DNA of 39,618 nt from Candidatus Pacearchaeota archaeon (GCA_026395815.1 JAPLXZ010000005.1:1-39618), one strand, 5' to 3'. Numbered from the stretch's first letter, positions 16,295 to 27,530 are shown. The notes: generated by a model from the letters alone, not told the origin. Numbers and translations are program-made.

Positions 16295-18760
16295 ATGGAA
16301 GAGAATAAACCCAATGAAGAAGATAAAAGAATAAATGAAGAAGACAAGAGAATAATTCCTGCAGAAGTATCAGAAGAAATGAAGAAAGCATACTTAGATT
16401 ATGCTATGTCTGTTATTGTTTCTCGTGCAATTCCTGCAATTGAAGATGGTATGAAGCCTGTTCAAAGAAGAATTCTGTATTCAATGAATGCAATGGGATT
16501 AAAGCCAGGGACACAGACAAAAAAATCAGCAAGAATTGTGGGAGATGTCATAGGTAAATTCCATCCTCATGGAGATGTTGCTGTTTATGATGCTTTGGTT
16601 AGAATGGCTCAGGATTTTTCATTGAGATATCCTCTTGTTTATGGACAGGGTAATTTTGGAAGCATTGACGGAGATCCTCCTGCTGCTTATCGTTATACTG
16701 AAGCGAGATTAACACCAATAACAACAGAACTCTTGGAAGATATTGAAAAAGAAACCGTAAAATTCACGCCTAATTTTGATAATTCTCTTAAAGAACCAGA
16801 ATTGCTTCCTGGAAAACTTCCTTGCTTGGTTTTAAATGGAGCATCTGGATTTGCAGTTGGCATGGCTACAAATATCCCTCCGCACAATCTAAGGGAAGTT
16901 TGCGACGCAATTGTTTCTTATGTAAAAAAACCAGAAATAACAATTGAAGAGCTTTGCAATATTGTTACAGCTCCCGACTTCCCTACTGGCGGAAGCGTTT
17001 CAGGAGATATGATTGAATTGTATAAAACAGGAAGAGGAAGATTAATCGTTAGAGGAAGAGTTTCTGTTGAAAGACCAAAGAATAAAGAAGTTGTTGTTAT
17101 AACAGAAATTCCTTACATGCTTAATAAAACTTCTCTTGTTGAACAAATTGCCGAACTGATTCAAAATAAAAAATTAAAGGATATTTCTGATTTGAGAGAC
17201 GAGAGTTCAAAAGGGAAAATAAGAATTGTTCTTGAATTAAGAAAAGGAGCAAGTCCTGATTTTGTTATCAATTCTTTGTATAAATATACAAGACTCCAAG
17301 ATAGTTTTAATGTTAATTTTCTTGCTTTAGTCAATGGACAGCCAAGAATTCTCAATCTAAAGCAAGTTCTTGAAGAATATATCAAATACAGAAAGATAAT
17401 AATAACTAACAGAACAAAATTTGAACTGAAAAAAGCAAAAGAAAGATTAGAAATTGTTGAAGGATTGCTGATTGCTTTGAGGAATATTGATGCTGTGATA
17501 GATTTAATCAAAAAATCAAAGCATGCAACAGAAGCATCGGAACTATTGATGAAGAAGTTTGAACTAACAAAGAAGCAAGCACAAGCTGTTTTAGATACAA
17601 AACTTCAGCAATTGACTTCTCTTGAACAAGACAAACTGAAAAAAGAATATGGAGAATTAAAACAACAGATTATTGAATTGGAAAAGATATTAGCAGACGT
17701 AAAAGAAATCTTGAAAATAATTACAAAAGAAGTTAATGAACTGAAAAATAAATATGGAGACAACAGAAAGACGAATGTTCTTAAGAAGATTAATGAAATT
17801 TCTGAAAAAGACCTTGTTCAAGAAAAAGAAGTGGTTGTTTCAATAACTGATAAGGGATATTGCAAAAGAATGGATACAAAAACGTACAAGGAACAAAGAA
17901 GAGGAGGAAAAGGAGTAATTGGAAGCAATCTTGCAACAGGAGATTTTGTAAAGCAATTAATTGTTTGCTCTACTCACGATTATCTTCTGTTTTTTACATC
18001 AAGAGGAAGAGTTTTATGGTTGAAAGCTTATGATATTCCTGAAGCAGAAAGATATAGCAAAGGAAAAGCAATAATCAATCTTTTAGGTTTGAAAGATGAA
18101 ACAGTTACAAATGTCATCTCTGTCAAGAATTTTGAAGGAAACTTGTTTATGGCAACTAAAAAAGGAATTGTAAAGAAAATTTCCTTGATTCACTTTTCTA
18201 AGCCACGGGCATCTGGAATAAGAGCAATAAATCTGCCAGAATCCACTAATTTAGGAGATTCATTAATTGGTGTGGAACTTGTAAAAAAAGCTCAGGAAGT
18301 TTCTCTTGCAACAAAGAAAGGAAAATCAATAAGATTTAACAGCGATAATGTAAGAGAAATGGGAAGAGCAAGTTATGGAGTTACAGGAATAAAACTTGAT
18401 GGAAATGATGAAGTCGTAAGCTTGGACATATTAGATACAGATGCAATACTAACAATAACAAAAAACGGATATGGAAAAAGAACAGCAGTCAGCGATTACA
18501 GAAAAACAGCAAGAGCAGGAAAAGGCGTTATAAATTTAAAAGTTAGCGAGAAGACAGGGAATGTTGTTGCGACAATTTCTGTTGATGACAAAGACGGCAT
18601 AATAATAACGACTGCAAAAGGAATGGTAATTAGAACTTCTTTGCAGAATATAAGAGTAATGGGAAGAGCTGCACAAGGAGTCAGGATAGTAAAGCTTCAG
18701 CAAGGAGATTATGTTACTGATTTGATAAGAGTGAAAGAAGAGATTAGTGAAGTGGAATAA
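16295..18760 (+). CDS. gyrA: DNA gyrase subunit A
   Basis: [57 protein letters not shown] (catalytic Tyr), C-terminal repeats incl. [13 protein letters not shown] at 16281-16285. Confidence 0.95.
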   Translation: MEENKPNEEDKRINEEDKRIIPAEVSEEMKKAYLDYAMSVIVSRAIPAIEDGMKPVQRRILYSMNAMGLKPGTQTKKSARIVGDVIGKFHPHGDVAVYDALVRMAQDFSLRYPLVYGQGNFGSIDGDPPAAYRYTEARLTPITTELLEDIEKETVKFTPNFDNSLKEPELLPGKLPCLVLNGASGFAVGMATNIPPHNLREVCDAIVSYVKKPEITIEELCNIVTAPDFPTGGSVSGDMIELYKTGRGRLIVRGRVSVERPKNKEVVVITEIPYMLNKTSLVEQIAELIQNKKLKDISDLRDESSKGKIRIVLELRKGASPDFVINSLYKYTRLQDSFNVNFLALVNGQPRILNLKQVLEEYIKYRKIIITNRTKFELKKAKERLEIVEGLLIALRNIDAVIDLIKKSKHATEASELLMKKFELTKKQAQAVLDTKLQQLTSLEQDKLKKEYGELKQQIIELEKILADVKEILKIITKEVNELKNKYGDNRKTNVLKKINEISEKDLVQEKEVVVSITDKGYCKRMDTKTYKEQRRGGKGVIGSNLATGDFVKQLIVCSTHDYLLFFTSRGRVLWLKAYDIPEAERYSKGKAIINLLGLKDETVTNVISVKNFEGNLFMATKKGIVKKISLIHFSKPRASGIRAINLPESTNLGDSLIGVELVKKAQEVSLATKKGKSIRFNSDNVREMGRASYGVTGIKLDGNDEVVSLDILDTDAILTITKNGYGKRTAVSDYRKTARAGKGVINLKVSEKTGNVVATISVDDKDGIIITTAKGMVIRTSLQNIRVMGRAAQGVRIVKLQQGDYVTDLIRVKEEISEVE

Positions 18761-18763
18761 TTC

Positions 18764-19570
18764 TTATATTGACTTAAATGTATCCAGTTTTTTCTCCCAA
18801 TTATTATAACTTTTCCAAACAGGGCAAATATCTTTGTATTGACACCAATCACATAAACGAGATTTTGTAGGAGGAAATTCTTTTGTTGCTTCTATTCTTT
18901 TTATTAGTTCTATAACTTCTTTTTTGAACTTTTCCAATTCTTCATTTGTTTTCTTTAAATAAAATCTTGTGTCATACGCTAAAAAATGCCATATCATTGA
19001 AACATTTTTTTCTTTTCCAAATATCTCCTTGATTGCTAAAGAATATATTGCGAGCTGTCTGCTATTTTCTATCTTTTCTTTTGATAAAACTGAACTGCCT
19101 GTTTTGTAATCATGTATTTCTATTTCATTGTTTTCTATGTTATTTACAAGCCTGTCAATAAATCCAATCAGTTTTATATCGCTTTCCTTGTCCAAGTCAA
19201 TTTCAATTTTCCTTTCTATTGCAATTGTATTATCTTTGAATGGCTGATGCTTCATATAATAATTAACTAAAAATTCCACTCCTCTGTTGAAATAATCTTC
19301 TATGGTTACATTTTTATTGACAATTAAGGTGTCATCAGAGTAATTCTCTTTCCATTTTTCTGAATAGAAAGAAATAATATCAGTTATAGTTGGAGTTTTT
19401 TTATCCATTACTTGGATATAAAGCCATTCAAGCGTTCTATGAACTATACCCCCTAAATATCCTTCAATGCTCCCAGGTATTTCCGGGATTATCTTGTCTA
19501 TGTATCTGTATTTAAATTTAAGCTTGCATTGCTCGAATGTTTCGATTTTTGAATGAGAATACAAAACCAT
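18764..19570 (-). CDS. PD-(D/E)XK (RecB/Cas4-like) nuclease family protein
   Basis: FEQCKLKFKYRYIDKI, LGGIVHRTLE, IGFIDRL, IEIHDYKTG, CDWCQYKDICPVW (Fe-S-type cysteines). Confidence 0.85.
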   Translation of the reverse strand: MVLYSHSKIETFEQCKLKFKYRYIDKIIPEIPGSIEGYLGGIVHRTLEWLYIQVMDKKTPTITDIISFYSEKWKENYSDDTLIVNKNVTIEDYFNRGVEFLVNYYMKHQPFKDNTIAIERKIEIDLDKESDIKLIGFIDRLVNNIENNEIEIHDYKTGSSVLSKEKIENSRQLAIYSLAIKEIFGKEKNVSMIWHFLAYDTRFYLKKTNEELEKFKKEVIELIKRIEATKEFPPTKSRLCDWCQYKDICPVWKSYNNWEKKLDTFKSI

Positions 19571-19769
19571 AAAAGTTTGAAATAAAAAGAGATTATAAAA
19601 TTACTTGTTATGGAAATTGCATTTCATTCACTTCGTTCATTATTAATACAATTTTGTTAATGAAAAGACACGTTTTGTTCAACTAATATCAATATTTTAG
19701 ATAGTCTTAATATTAAAAACATATTAATTTTGATGAGTGTAAACTAAATGTTCTATTTATCACAAAGAA

Positions 19770-20900
19770 TTATTCTGATTGTGTTTCAGGAGAAAACTCA
19801 CATTCTTGGCTTGTTGAATTCCAAAGGTCATATCCCTTGCTTTGGCAACAGGCGTCATTATATCCTGGAGTTACTGTTCCGCAACTTGCTCCTAAAACTG
19901 CTTCGTCAGCCTCATCCTTTGCCAAAAATCCCCACCATGCATGTTCTAATTTTATAACTTCTCCTGTTTCAGGATCAATTTCTGCTCTTACAGGAACTCT
20001 TACCCAAAAAATTCTGAATAACCTTGCTTCTTTTTCTGCTTCATATTTGTAAATTCCATCTTCATCAAGAGTGATGTTTTCATTTTGGAGTTTTGCTTTT
20101 ATTCTTTCTCGTATTCTTTCTCTAACTTGGTCAGGAAGCATTTTTACTTGTCTTGTTACGTTTCCCTTAAAAACACCATATAATTTTCCATTTGCTTTGT
20201 ATAAAGTAACTTTTGTTGAACCATCAATTCCTTTTACCTGAACTATTACATTTCCTGATTTTCCAGCGACAATAGTTATTTCTCTCCCACTTGCTAACTG
20301 GCATTTCATTACACTTCCTGTGCAAGTGCATTCTTCAGGACATTCTCCTGGTACGGCCGATGGTTTTATTTTTTTTGTTGCATTAATGATTTTTTCAACT
20401 TGATTTTGAGTGAGCTTATTCCACCTGCATTTATTTTTTATGCAGCGGCAATTTGCACTGTAAGCTTGAGCATTATAACAATCTCTGTATTCACATGTAG
20501 TTACTGAAGGCTCTTCATTTATACTATAGCATACTTGGTTTGAGCATCCTCCAACCTTGCAATCACCATCTACACTGCAATTTGCGAGTGTTGAAGTTCC
20601 ACAGAATGCATTTCTTAGTCTGCCATTAGAACTTGTTTCATCATCCTCACAAAGACTATTATCAACTTCTGTTAATCCATAACATTCAATTACGCAGGTA
20701 TTACAGTACTTTTGGCCGTCAGAAGCACAAATCCGATATTCTGCTGAAGGACAACCTATCGGACATTTATCTAAACATGTTTGAATTTCATCTTCAACAT
20801 TACCACTTTGATTATTTATTGCACTGCTTGTTATTGAAACTGCACTTACAAGTCCTATAAATAACGAGCATATTACAATAAATAGTAGCGCCCCTTTCAT
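19770..20900 (-). CDS. Secreted Cys-rich protein: Kazal-like segment plus eight-cysteine-cluster-like segment
   Basis: Signal-like N-terminus; CPIGCPSAEYRICASDGQKYCNTCVIEC resembles Kazal; following C-rich region CSVDGDCKVGGCSNQVC...CRCIKNKCRW. Confidence 0.7.
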   Translation of the reverse strand: MKGALLFIVICSLFIGLVSAVSITSSAINNQSGNVEDEIQTCLDKCPIGCPSAEYRICASDGQKYCNTCVIECYGLTEVDNSLCEDDETSSNGRLRNAFCGTSTLANCSVDGDCKVGGCSNQVCYSINEEPSVTTCEYRDCYNAQAYSANCRCIKNKCRWNKLTQNQVEKIINATKKIKPSAVPGECPEECTCTGSVMKCQLASGREITIVAGKSGNVIVQVKGIDGSTKVTLYKANGKLYGVFKGNVTRQVKMLPDQVRERIRERIKAKLQNENITLDEDGIYKYEAEKEARLFRIFWVRVPVRAEIDPETGEVIKLEHAWWGFLAKDEADEAVLGASCGTVTPGYNDACCQSKGYDLWNSTSQECEFSPETQSE

Positions 20901-20967
20901 ATTTTCATAAAGAACTATCGGCTTTTAAATTTTTCTTTTGTTTTTATCAAGCAATCTTTGATTTTTA

Positions 20968-22161
20968 TTAAATAATCTCCCCAAAACCAATCAGTCTCCA
21001 ATGCCCATTAACATTCCTTGCGAGCCCTACATTATTCCCTTTTAATGGCACTATTGGAATATTCAAACTTAGTTCTATCTCGTCTTTGTTTATTCTTTCA
21101 ATTATTCCTACACTAATTGTAGTATTAACACTTAACATTAACACTTCTTTTGTTTTTAATGGAGCAACTTCTTTATGCTCTGAAATTCCTAAAACTTCTT
21201 GGAATAATTGTGCTTTTATTTTTGTTTTGTAACTTATTTCAGGAAGCTTGCCATTTAAGCCAACAATGCATCCTGACAAAGAGTCTGCTTTTGTTAAAAA
21301 AGGATCTAACTCTGTTTCAATAGCAATGCTGACTCCAGGAAAAACCTCTTGAACTGATTTTTTCCCTTTGTAAATAGAAGCTATTTTTGTTGTTAAAGTC
21401 TGATAAGTTTGCTGATTTGCTTTTTTTGTGCTTAATCCTGGCTTGATTTCAATTTCTTCTCCAATATGCAATTTTCCTTTCTTTAGAATTCCGCCTAAAA
21501 CTCCGCCATGCAATTCTTCAATGCTTGTTCCTGGCCTGTTTATATCAAAACTTCTTGCAACTAAAAAAATAGGCTCTTCTTCTAGTTGTCTTTTTGGAAT
21601 TTCAAGTTTGCATAATTCCTCTATTAGTTTATCTATATTGATTTCCTGTTGTGCAGACACAGGAATTATCGGAGCATTTTCAGCTATTGTTCCTTTGACA
21701 AAATCTTTTATTTCCTTGTAATTTTTCAATGCTCCTTGCCTGTCTACTAAATCTATTTTATTTTGGACTATTATTATCTCTTTTATTTTTTTTGCTTGAA
21801 GCGCAACAAAATGCTCTTTTGTCTGAGGTTTTATTCCTTCATTTGCAGCAATCACAAGTATTGCAGCATCAATTATTGCAGCTCCTGAAAGCATTGTTGC
21901 CATAAGCATTTCGTGTCCAGGTGCGTCTATAAAACTGATATATCTTATTGGTTTTCCTTTTCCTTTACTGTTATAATTTTCCCCCTCTTTGGAAACAGTC
22001 ATATCTGCATAACCAAGCTTGATAGTTATTCCTCTTTTCAGTTCTTCTGAGTGAGTATCAGGAAATTTTCCAGTAAGCTTGCTAAGAAGAGTTGTTTTTC
22101 CATGGTCTATATGCCCAACAACACCAACATTTAATTCAGGCAGGTTTTCTGTTTTATTCAT
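20968..22161 (-). CDS. eif2g: Translation initiation factor aIF2 subunit gamma
   Basis: NVGVVGHIDHGKTTLLSKLTGKFPDTHSEELKRGITIKLGYAD, DAPGHEMLMATMLSGAAIIDAAILVIAANE, RSFDINRPGT. Confidence 0.95.
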   Translation of the reverse strand: MNKTENLPELNVGVVGHIDHGKTTLLSKLTGKFPDTHSEELKRGITIKLGYADMTVSKEGENYNSKGKGKPIRYISFIDAPGHEMLMATMLSGAAIIDAAILVIAANEGIKPQTKEHFVALQAKKIKEIIIVQNKIDLVDRQGALKNYKEIKDFVKGTIAENAPIIPVSAQQEINIDKLIEELCKLEIPKRQLEEEPIFLVARSFDINRPGTSIEELHGGVLGGILKKGKLHIGEEIEIKPGLSTKKANQQTYQTLTTKIASIYKGKKSVQEVFPGVSIAIETELDPFLTKADSLSGCIVGLNGKLPEISYKTKIKAQLFQEVLGISEHKEVAPLKTKEVLMLSVNTTISVGIIERINKDEIELSLNIPIVPLKGNNVGLARNVNGHWRLIGFGEII

Positions 22162-22241
22162 GAAAATTTGAGAAAAAGTATCTTAAAAAAGGTTTGGTTT
22201 TGATAACAAAAATTAAAAAGATATACATATCTATTTTTAAG

Positions 22242-24629
22242 ATGGTTAATGTTTCAAAATATGAGGTTAATGTAAGGGAGCTTAGATGGAATTGTAATCC
22301 CAAAGAATTTGAGTTTAAAGATACTTCTCAGCTAAAAGAGTCTGGGAAATTAGAAGATATTATCAAAGGTCAGGAGATTGCAAAAAAACAATTAAAAGAT
22401 GCAATAAGGTTAAGACAAAATGCTATTCTTGTTGACCCTCCAGGTTGTGGAAAATCATTATTAGCGAATAAACTTGCAGAGCAATATAGTGCAGAACTTC
22501 AGGACGAGATTCAATTAACAGATCAAGTTCTTACTTATAATTTTAATGACAGCTTTGAACCGTTAGCGTTATCATTACCCACACCCAAAGGAAGTGAACT
22601 ACAAACTGATTTAAACCAACTTGTAAATGATATAAAAAATGGAAGAATTACCAAAGAAAAGTTGAGCGAGGAAAATATAAATGAAATTAAAAAATCCAGC
22701 AAAGAACTTGAAGAACAAAAGAAGTATATATATAAATTTCTGGAAAAAATAAAAAAAAGTAACGGAAATTTTAAATTTCAAGTAAAACCTCCAGAAGATA
22801 TAGAAGACTGGATAAAATCATTTTTCAATTCTGGCATGATTCCTCATGTAGGAACAATAAGCATGAGCAAAGAACAAGTTCAAAAAATAGCCGAAAGAGA
22901 TATTTACAGAACTGAAACAGAAATAAAGAGATTAGAGAATTTACTCAAACAACAAAGACCTGAATATTTAATAGAAAAATATAAAGCATACCCTAAAGTC
23001 AAGGAATTTCTAGAAAGAGCTGTACAAGATCTAACTGAAAATTTCCCAGAACCCCCTATGATGCCACAATTAATTATGCAAAGACAAGAGGATCAAGAAA
23101 AAGAACTGGAGAAATATAAAGTAAATTTGGTAGTCAACAACAGCAAAACAAAAGGCCTACCTGTTCAATTTATTCAGAATCCTAACATACAAAATATGGT
23201 GGGAGATGTACAACATGACCCTTATGGTTTAGGTGGAAGAAAACCGCATATGAGAGCAAAAGCTGGAAAACTACCGCGAGCAAATGGTGGTATAGTTATA
23301 ATTGATGAATTGATTACTGTTTTCAAGAATCCTATTCTCACTGATTATTTATTAACAGCATTGGAAGAAAGAAAAGTAAGAATTGGCGGGGGCTATGGAC
23401 TTATTGGTGGTGGCAGTTCTGCAGGAATCGAAACCGAACCTTTAGATGCTAATTGTATCATTATTGGTTGTGCTAATGAAGATATAAGAAGATATACCAC
23501 AGATAAGATGGCTCGTAGATTTAAACATAAAATACTGTTTGATAATAATATGTCCAATACCAAAGAAAACAGGATGGCATATGCTTATTTCATTGTTCAT
23601 GAAGTTAGTGATTATAATAAAAATCCGAGTAATCGTGAAAAAATTCCTCATTTTTCTAGAGAAGGTGTAGCTGCTATAATTGAGGAAGGAGCACGATTTG
23701 CTACAAGATTTGGAAATGCAAACAAGGAGAAGTATTTGACTAATATTCTTGATGCCATGAAAGATGTGGTTCAGAAAGCAGGCCTTAAAGCTCTTGACGA
23801 TCATAGTCTTGTTGTCAAGAACAAGCATGTTAAACAGGCTCTTGTTGATATACGAACACCTGCTATTAAGGAACAGATAAACTATGCTGAAAAAGTAAAG
23901 GATGGCACTATTATTTTACACACCCAAGACAAAGAAGTTGGTTATGTTAATGGTTTAGTTGTATATGCAGATCCTTTCAAAACAGAATACTTTGGTTTTC
24001 CTGCAAGACTTGAGGCAATTGTCTCTGCTGGAAAAAGAGGTTTAGTAAGCACAACAGAAAACTCAAAACTGAGCGGAGAGGTCTTTACCAAAAGTTTTGA
24101 GGTAATCATAGGATATTTTAAGCAAAAGTATGAACAGAATGCTCCGCAGTATTATGAAGCAAGGCTCGATTTTAATCAATTGTATAATCCTCTCGAAGGT
24201 GATTCCGCAAGCATCGCAACCACAGTAGCATACCTGAGTGCTTTTTCAAATATAGGTGTAATTCAAAGCAAGGCTGTTACTGGTAGTATGAACCAGAGAG
24301 GAAATATACAAGCTGTTGGTGGTGTAAATGAAAAAATTGAGGGCTTCTATAGGGTGTGCAAAGAGCAGGGCTTATTCGACAAGAAAAATAAAGAGAATTA
24401 TGGCGTTATAATACCTAAATCTAATGTTCAGAGTTTAATGTTAAATGAAGAATTAATCAAAGATATAAAGGATGGTAAATTTCATATATATGCAGTTTCT
24501 ACTTTAGATGAAGCCTTAGAAATTTTGACAAATACAAAAGCAGAAAAACTGCATGAAAAAGTAAAAGAAAAGATGAGTTTGTATAGCAAAGGTTATCAGA
24601 GAGAAACCAAGATAGATGAAACAAAATAG
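22242..24629 (+). CDS. Archaeal Lon-type (LonB-like) ATP-dependent protease lacking obvious TM helices
   Basis: Walker A DPPGCGKS, Walker B GGIVIIDEL, catalytic-type GDSAS...KAVTGSMNQRGNIQAVGGVNEKIEGF. ORF track start 22194 is upstream of ATG 22242. Confidence 0.87.
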   Translation: MVNVSKYEVNVRELRWNCNPKEFEFKDTSQLKESGKLEDIIKGQEIAKKQLKDAIRLRQNAILVDPPGCGKSLLANKLAEQYSAELQDEIQLTDQVLTYNFNDSFEPLALSLPTPKGSELQTDLNQLVNDIKNGRITKEKLSEENINEIKKSSKELEEQKKYIYKFLEKIKKSNGNFKFQVKPPEDIEDWIKSFFNSGMIPHVGTISMSKEQVQKIAERDIYRTETEIKRLENLLKQQRPEYLIEKYKAYPKVKEFLERAVQDLTENFPEPPMMPQLIMQRQEDQEKELEKYKVNLVVNNSKTKGLPVQFIQNPNIQNMVGDVQHDPYGLGGRKPHMRAKAGKLPRANGGIVIIDELITVFKNPILTDYLLTALEERKVRIGGGYGLIGGGSSAGIETEPLDANCIIIGCANEDIRRYTTDKMARRFKHKILFDNNMSNTKENRMAYAYFIVHEVSDYNKNPSNREKIPHFSREGVAAIIEEGARFATRFGNANKEKYLTNILDAMKDVVQKAGLKALDDHSLVVKNKHVKQALVDIRTPAIKEQINYAEKVKDGTIILHTQDKEVGYVNGLVVYADPFKTEYFGFPARLEAIVSAGKRGLVSTTENSKLSGEVFTKSFEVIIGYFKQKYEQNAPQYYEARLDFNQLYNPLEGDSASIATTVAYLSAFSNIGVIQSKAVTGSMNQRGNIQAVGGVNEKIEGFYRVCKEQGLFDKKNKENYGVIIPKSNVQSLMLNEELIKDIKDGKFHIYAVSTLDEALEILTNTKAEKLHEKVKEKMSLYSKGYQRETKIDETK

Positions 24630-24642
24630 AAAGTTCACTCCC

Positions 24643-25293
24643 ATGAGAAATAATATTGAAAAAATAAAACAGGAGCTATCATCAAATATCAAATTGATTG
24701 TTGCTACAAAAACTCGTTCTATCGAAGAGATAAAGCAGGCAATTGAAGCAGGAATAGGAATCATTGGAGAAAACTACGTTCAGGAAGCAGAGAGAAAATT
24801 CGAAGCATTAAAAGGGAAAGTCAAGTTTCACTGCATAGGGCATTTGCAGACAAATAAAATAAAGAAAGCAGTTGAGATATTCGATATGATCCAGACTGTT
24901 GATTCTGTTAAGATAGCTAAAGAGATAGACAAAAGATGCGGAGATATAAGAAAAATAATGCTTATCCTTGTTGAGATTAATTCGGGGAAAGAGCCAAATA
25001 AAGAGGGAGTAATGCCAGAAGATGCTATTAATTTAATAAAATATATTTCCAAATTAGAAAATGTAAAAATTAAAGGTCTAATGACAATGGCACCTTATTT
25101 TGACAATCCGGAAAAAGACAGGCCTTATTTCAGGCTGACAAAAAAACTATTCAACGAGATAAAATCATTAAACATCCCAAATGTAGACATGGAAATTCTA
25201 TCCATGGGTATGTCTGATTCTTACAAAATAGCTATTGAAGAAGGCACTAATATGGTTAGAATTGGTACTAAGATTTTTGGTCCTAGGCAATAA
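24643..25293 (+). CDS. YggS/PLPBP-family pyridoxal-phosphate-binding protein
   Basis: IVATKTRSIEEIKQAIEAG, GENYVQEAERK, FHCIGHLQTNK, KGLMTMAPY, LSMGMSDSYKIAIEEGTNMVRIGTKIFG. Confidence 0.9.
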   Translation: MRNNIEKIKQELSSNIKLIVATKTRSIEEIKQAIEAGIGIIGENYVQEAERKFEALKGKVKFHCIGHLQTNKIKKAVEIFDMIQTVDSVKIAKEIDKRCGDIRKIMLILVEINSGKEPNKEGVMPEDAINLIKYISKLENVKIKGLMTMAPYFDNPEKDRPYFRLTKKLFNEIKSLNIPNVDMEILSMGMSDSYKIAIEEGTNMVRIGTKIFGPRQ

Positions 25294-25309
25294 TAATAAA
25301 AATTAAAAA

Positions 25310-26044
25310 TTAAAATCCATAGATTTTTTGCAAACCAGTTATGTCTGCTGGTTCTAATGTTCTCTTGCTTGTTTCTCCTTCTGTAGAATAACCATACATT
25401 GTTACTGCTGAACAAGATTGAGTATACAAGTCGCTTAAACCAACTGCATGTCCTGTTTCATGAGTTGCTATGTTTTGCAAGTCCATTACTGTCGGATCTA
25501 TTTTTACATCCCCCCATTTGTAGTATGTATTGAACAGCACATCATAATCAACTATCTGCTTGCCAAATCTTGTATACCAAATAACTGTTACCGCGATTAC
25601 ATTATTATCAGAGTAGGTGCCAAATACATACTCATTCTTATAATCAATCGGATTTAATGTGCCATCATCCCATGTTGCAGAGGAGTCTAGTTTATATTTA
25701 TTATTAAACAATTCTTTTGAAGTTGAAGCATCCCAAGTTTCTGCAGAAGTGGATATAGCGTTACTAACAAAAGTTGTATCATAACTGCCTGGATTTATTA
25801 CATAACTTACTGGAAGTTTGTTCCATTTCACTCCCATTATTTTATAACATGTTGGTAACTTTGGACTACCACCAATTGCTCTTACTGTTCCATCCTTGTA
25901 ATGGATAAAAGTTATTTTGTTCAACGGCTCTTTTGCCTTGTTATTTGCATTATCTAATGAAACTGGCATTGAAGCAGAAACAACTGTCATGATTAGCAAA
26001 ACTGAAACCACAAAAACTAAAATTCTGCTGTATCTTTTTTTCAT
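25310..26044 (-). CDS. Secreted matrixin-like zinc metalloprotease
   Basis: Signal peptide-like N-terminus; HETGHAVGLSDL zinc motif followed by MYGYSTEG (Met-turn). Confidence 0.85.
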   Translation of the reverse strand: MKKRYSRILVFVVSVLLIMTVVSASMPVSLDNANNKAKEPLNKITFIHYKDGTVRAIGGSPKLPTCYKIMGVKWNKLPVSYVINPGSYDTTFVSNAISTSAETWDASTSKELFNNKYKLDSSATWDDGTLNPIDYKNEYVFGTYSDNNVIAVTVIWYTRFGKQIVDYDVLFNTYYKWGDVKIDPTVMDLQNIATHETGHAVGLSDLYTQSCSAVTMYGYSTEGETSKRTLEPADITGLQKIYGF

Positions 26045-26129
26045 ATTTCTTTATTACCTCCTTTCATTTTCATCATTATTTTTTGAATATTTTATTCATT
26101 AAAAGCTTTTTGATGTTGTCTTGCTATAA

Positions 26130-27506
26130 TTAATATCTGTAAACATGACCTTGCTCTTTTTCTCTTCTACGTTTGACTAAAAAGATAATAAAGATTATTA
26201 GGGAGACAATCCAAGCAATAATTAGATAATTTAAATTCTTCTTTACATAATCTAAAATTTTATCAATTACTCCCATAATCTTTGATTCTTTAATTAAAAA
26301 GAAATGATCAGAACTTGTTGCGGTTGCATTTAGATAATTGAGTTTGATATAAAACAAATAACTTCCTTGCGTTAATTGCTGTGGAATAGGAAACTCCCTT
26401 TCAATTTCAGAACTCTTATACATACTGACTGTTTCTTCTCCTAATTTTATTGCATTATCATCAAAATCTTTTATAAAATACTCTAAGTTAACATCAACTT
26501 TTTTGTTTAAATCTCCAACATCAATCATATAAATCTTTGCCTTTAATTTCTGCTCCTCTGTTAGTATCTTGTCTCCTAACTCAAGTTTAACGTCAAACAA
26601 AGCAAATCTTTCTTTAATTTCCAAGATTACATTAATTGATTTGCTTAAATCCTCTGAATCTGTATTAAAAATTATTCTTCCGCTATATATCTCTCCTGGT
26701 TCATTTTCTCCAGCAAAAAAATCAACATTAATTTCTTTTGACTCTTTTGGAGAAAGTGTAAAAGATTCCTCACTTAAAATAACAAATCTGTTCATTCCAG
26801 ATACGCTTAAATTAAACTCCAATCTTTTATCTCCTGTGTTCCTGACAAGTATTATTTCTCTTTTAGTTTCTCCTTGTTTTATTTTCATGTCAATCAAATC
26901 TTTATCCAAATAAAAGTCACCCTTCTTTACTGTGCCACCCCCACCTCCTCCACCAGAAGGAGCTGCTTCACTAGGAGTTTCTTCTGCAGAATAAAAAGCT
27001 GAAAACTGAGTTACAGTAAATATCAATGTTTTTCCAGAATAACCTATAATGTCGCAGATTGAATCAGGGCAAGCCACTCCGTCTTTTAACACACGAGGAT
27101 TATCAAAAGTAAGATTATAAAAATAAATAGTTGCTGGTTTTTCAAGGCTTGTCAATGCTGTAGTATTAATCTCTATAAGGTTGCTGGAAATATTTGCAGA
27201 ACTATCCAAGTCAATAATATTTCCTTGTGCGTCTTGCGTTAAATTTACCTCTTCATTGAATATTATTTTTCCGTATTCCTGTACTTCTAAGGTCATATTT
27301 GTTAAATTTGCAAGTTGAGTGTCGCTTAAAATCAAAAAATATGTTGTTGAACCATCAAATTCATCGCAAAGAACCATAAATCCTGCATCTATGCTTACTC
27401 TAGAAGAAGTTTGAGATACAAAGCCTGTATAAGTAACATATTTGATAACAGACATGGAAAATACAGCTATCACTAAAATTAAAATTACTAACCACCTAAT
27501 TTTCAT
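26130..27506 (-). CDS. Membrane-anchored surface protein with poly-Gly linker and C-terminal TM (paralogue of 5389..6507)
   Basis: GGGGGGG linker; DVNLEYFIKDFDDNAIKLGEETVSM parallels DVTLNYVIKDYLGKIYLTQSESLLV of 5389 ORF; C-terminal TM + KRRREKEQ. Confidence 0.82.
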   Translation of the reverse strand: MKIRWLVILILVIAVFSMSVIKYVTYTGFVSQTSSRVSIDAGFMVLCDEFDGSTTYFLILSDTQLANLTNMTLEVQEYGKIIFNEEVNLTQDAQGNIIDLDSSANISSNLIEINTTALTSLEKPATIYFYNLTFDNPRVLKDGVACPDSICDIIGYSGKTLIFTVTQFSAFYSAEETPSEAAPSGGGGGGGTVKKGDFYLDKDLIDMKIKQGETKREIILVRNTGDKRLEFNLSVSGMNRFVILSEESFTLSPKESKEINVDFFAGENEPGEIYSGRIIFNTDSEDLSKSINVILEIKERFALFDVKLELGDKILTEEQKLKAKIYMIDVGDLNKKVDVNLEYFIKDFDDNAIKLGEETVSMYKSSEIEREFPIPQQLTQGSYLFYIKLNYLNATATSSDHFFLIKESKIMGVIDKILDYVKKNLNYLIIAWIVSLIIFIIFLVKRRREKEQGHVYRY

Positions 27507-27530
27507 AAAAGAATAACCAAAGAGGATTAT

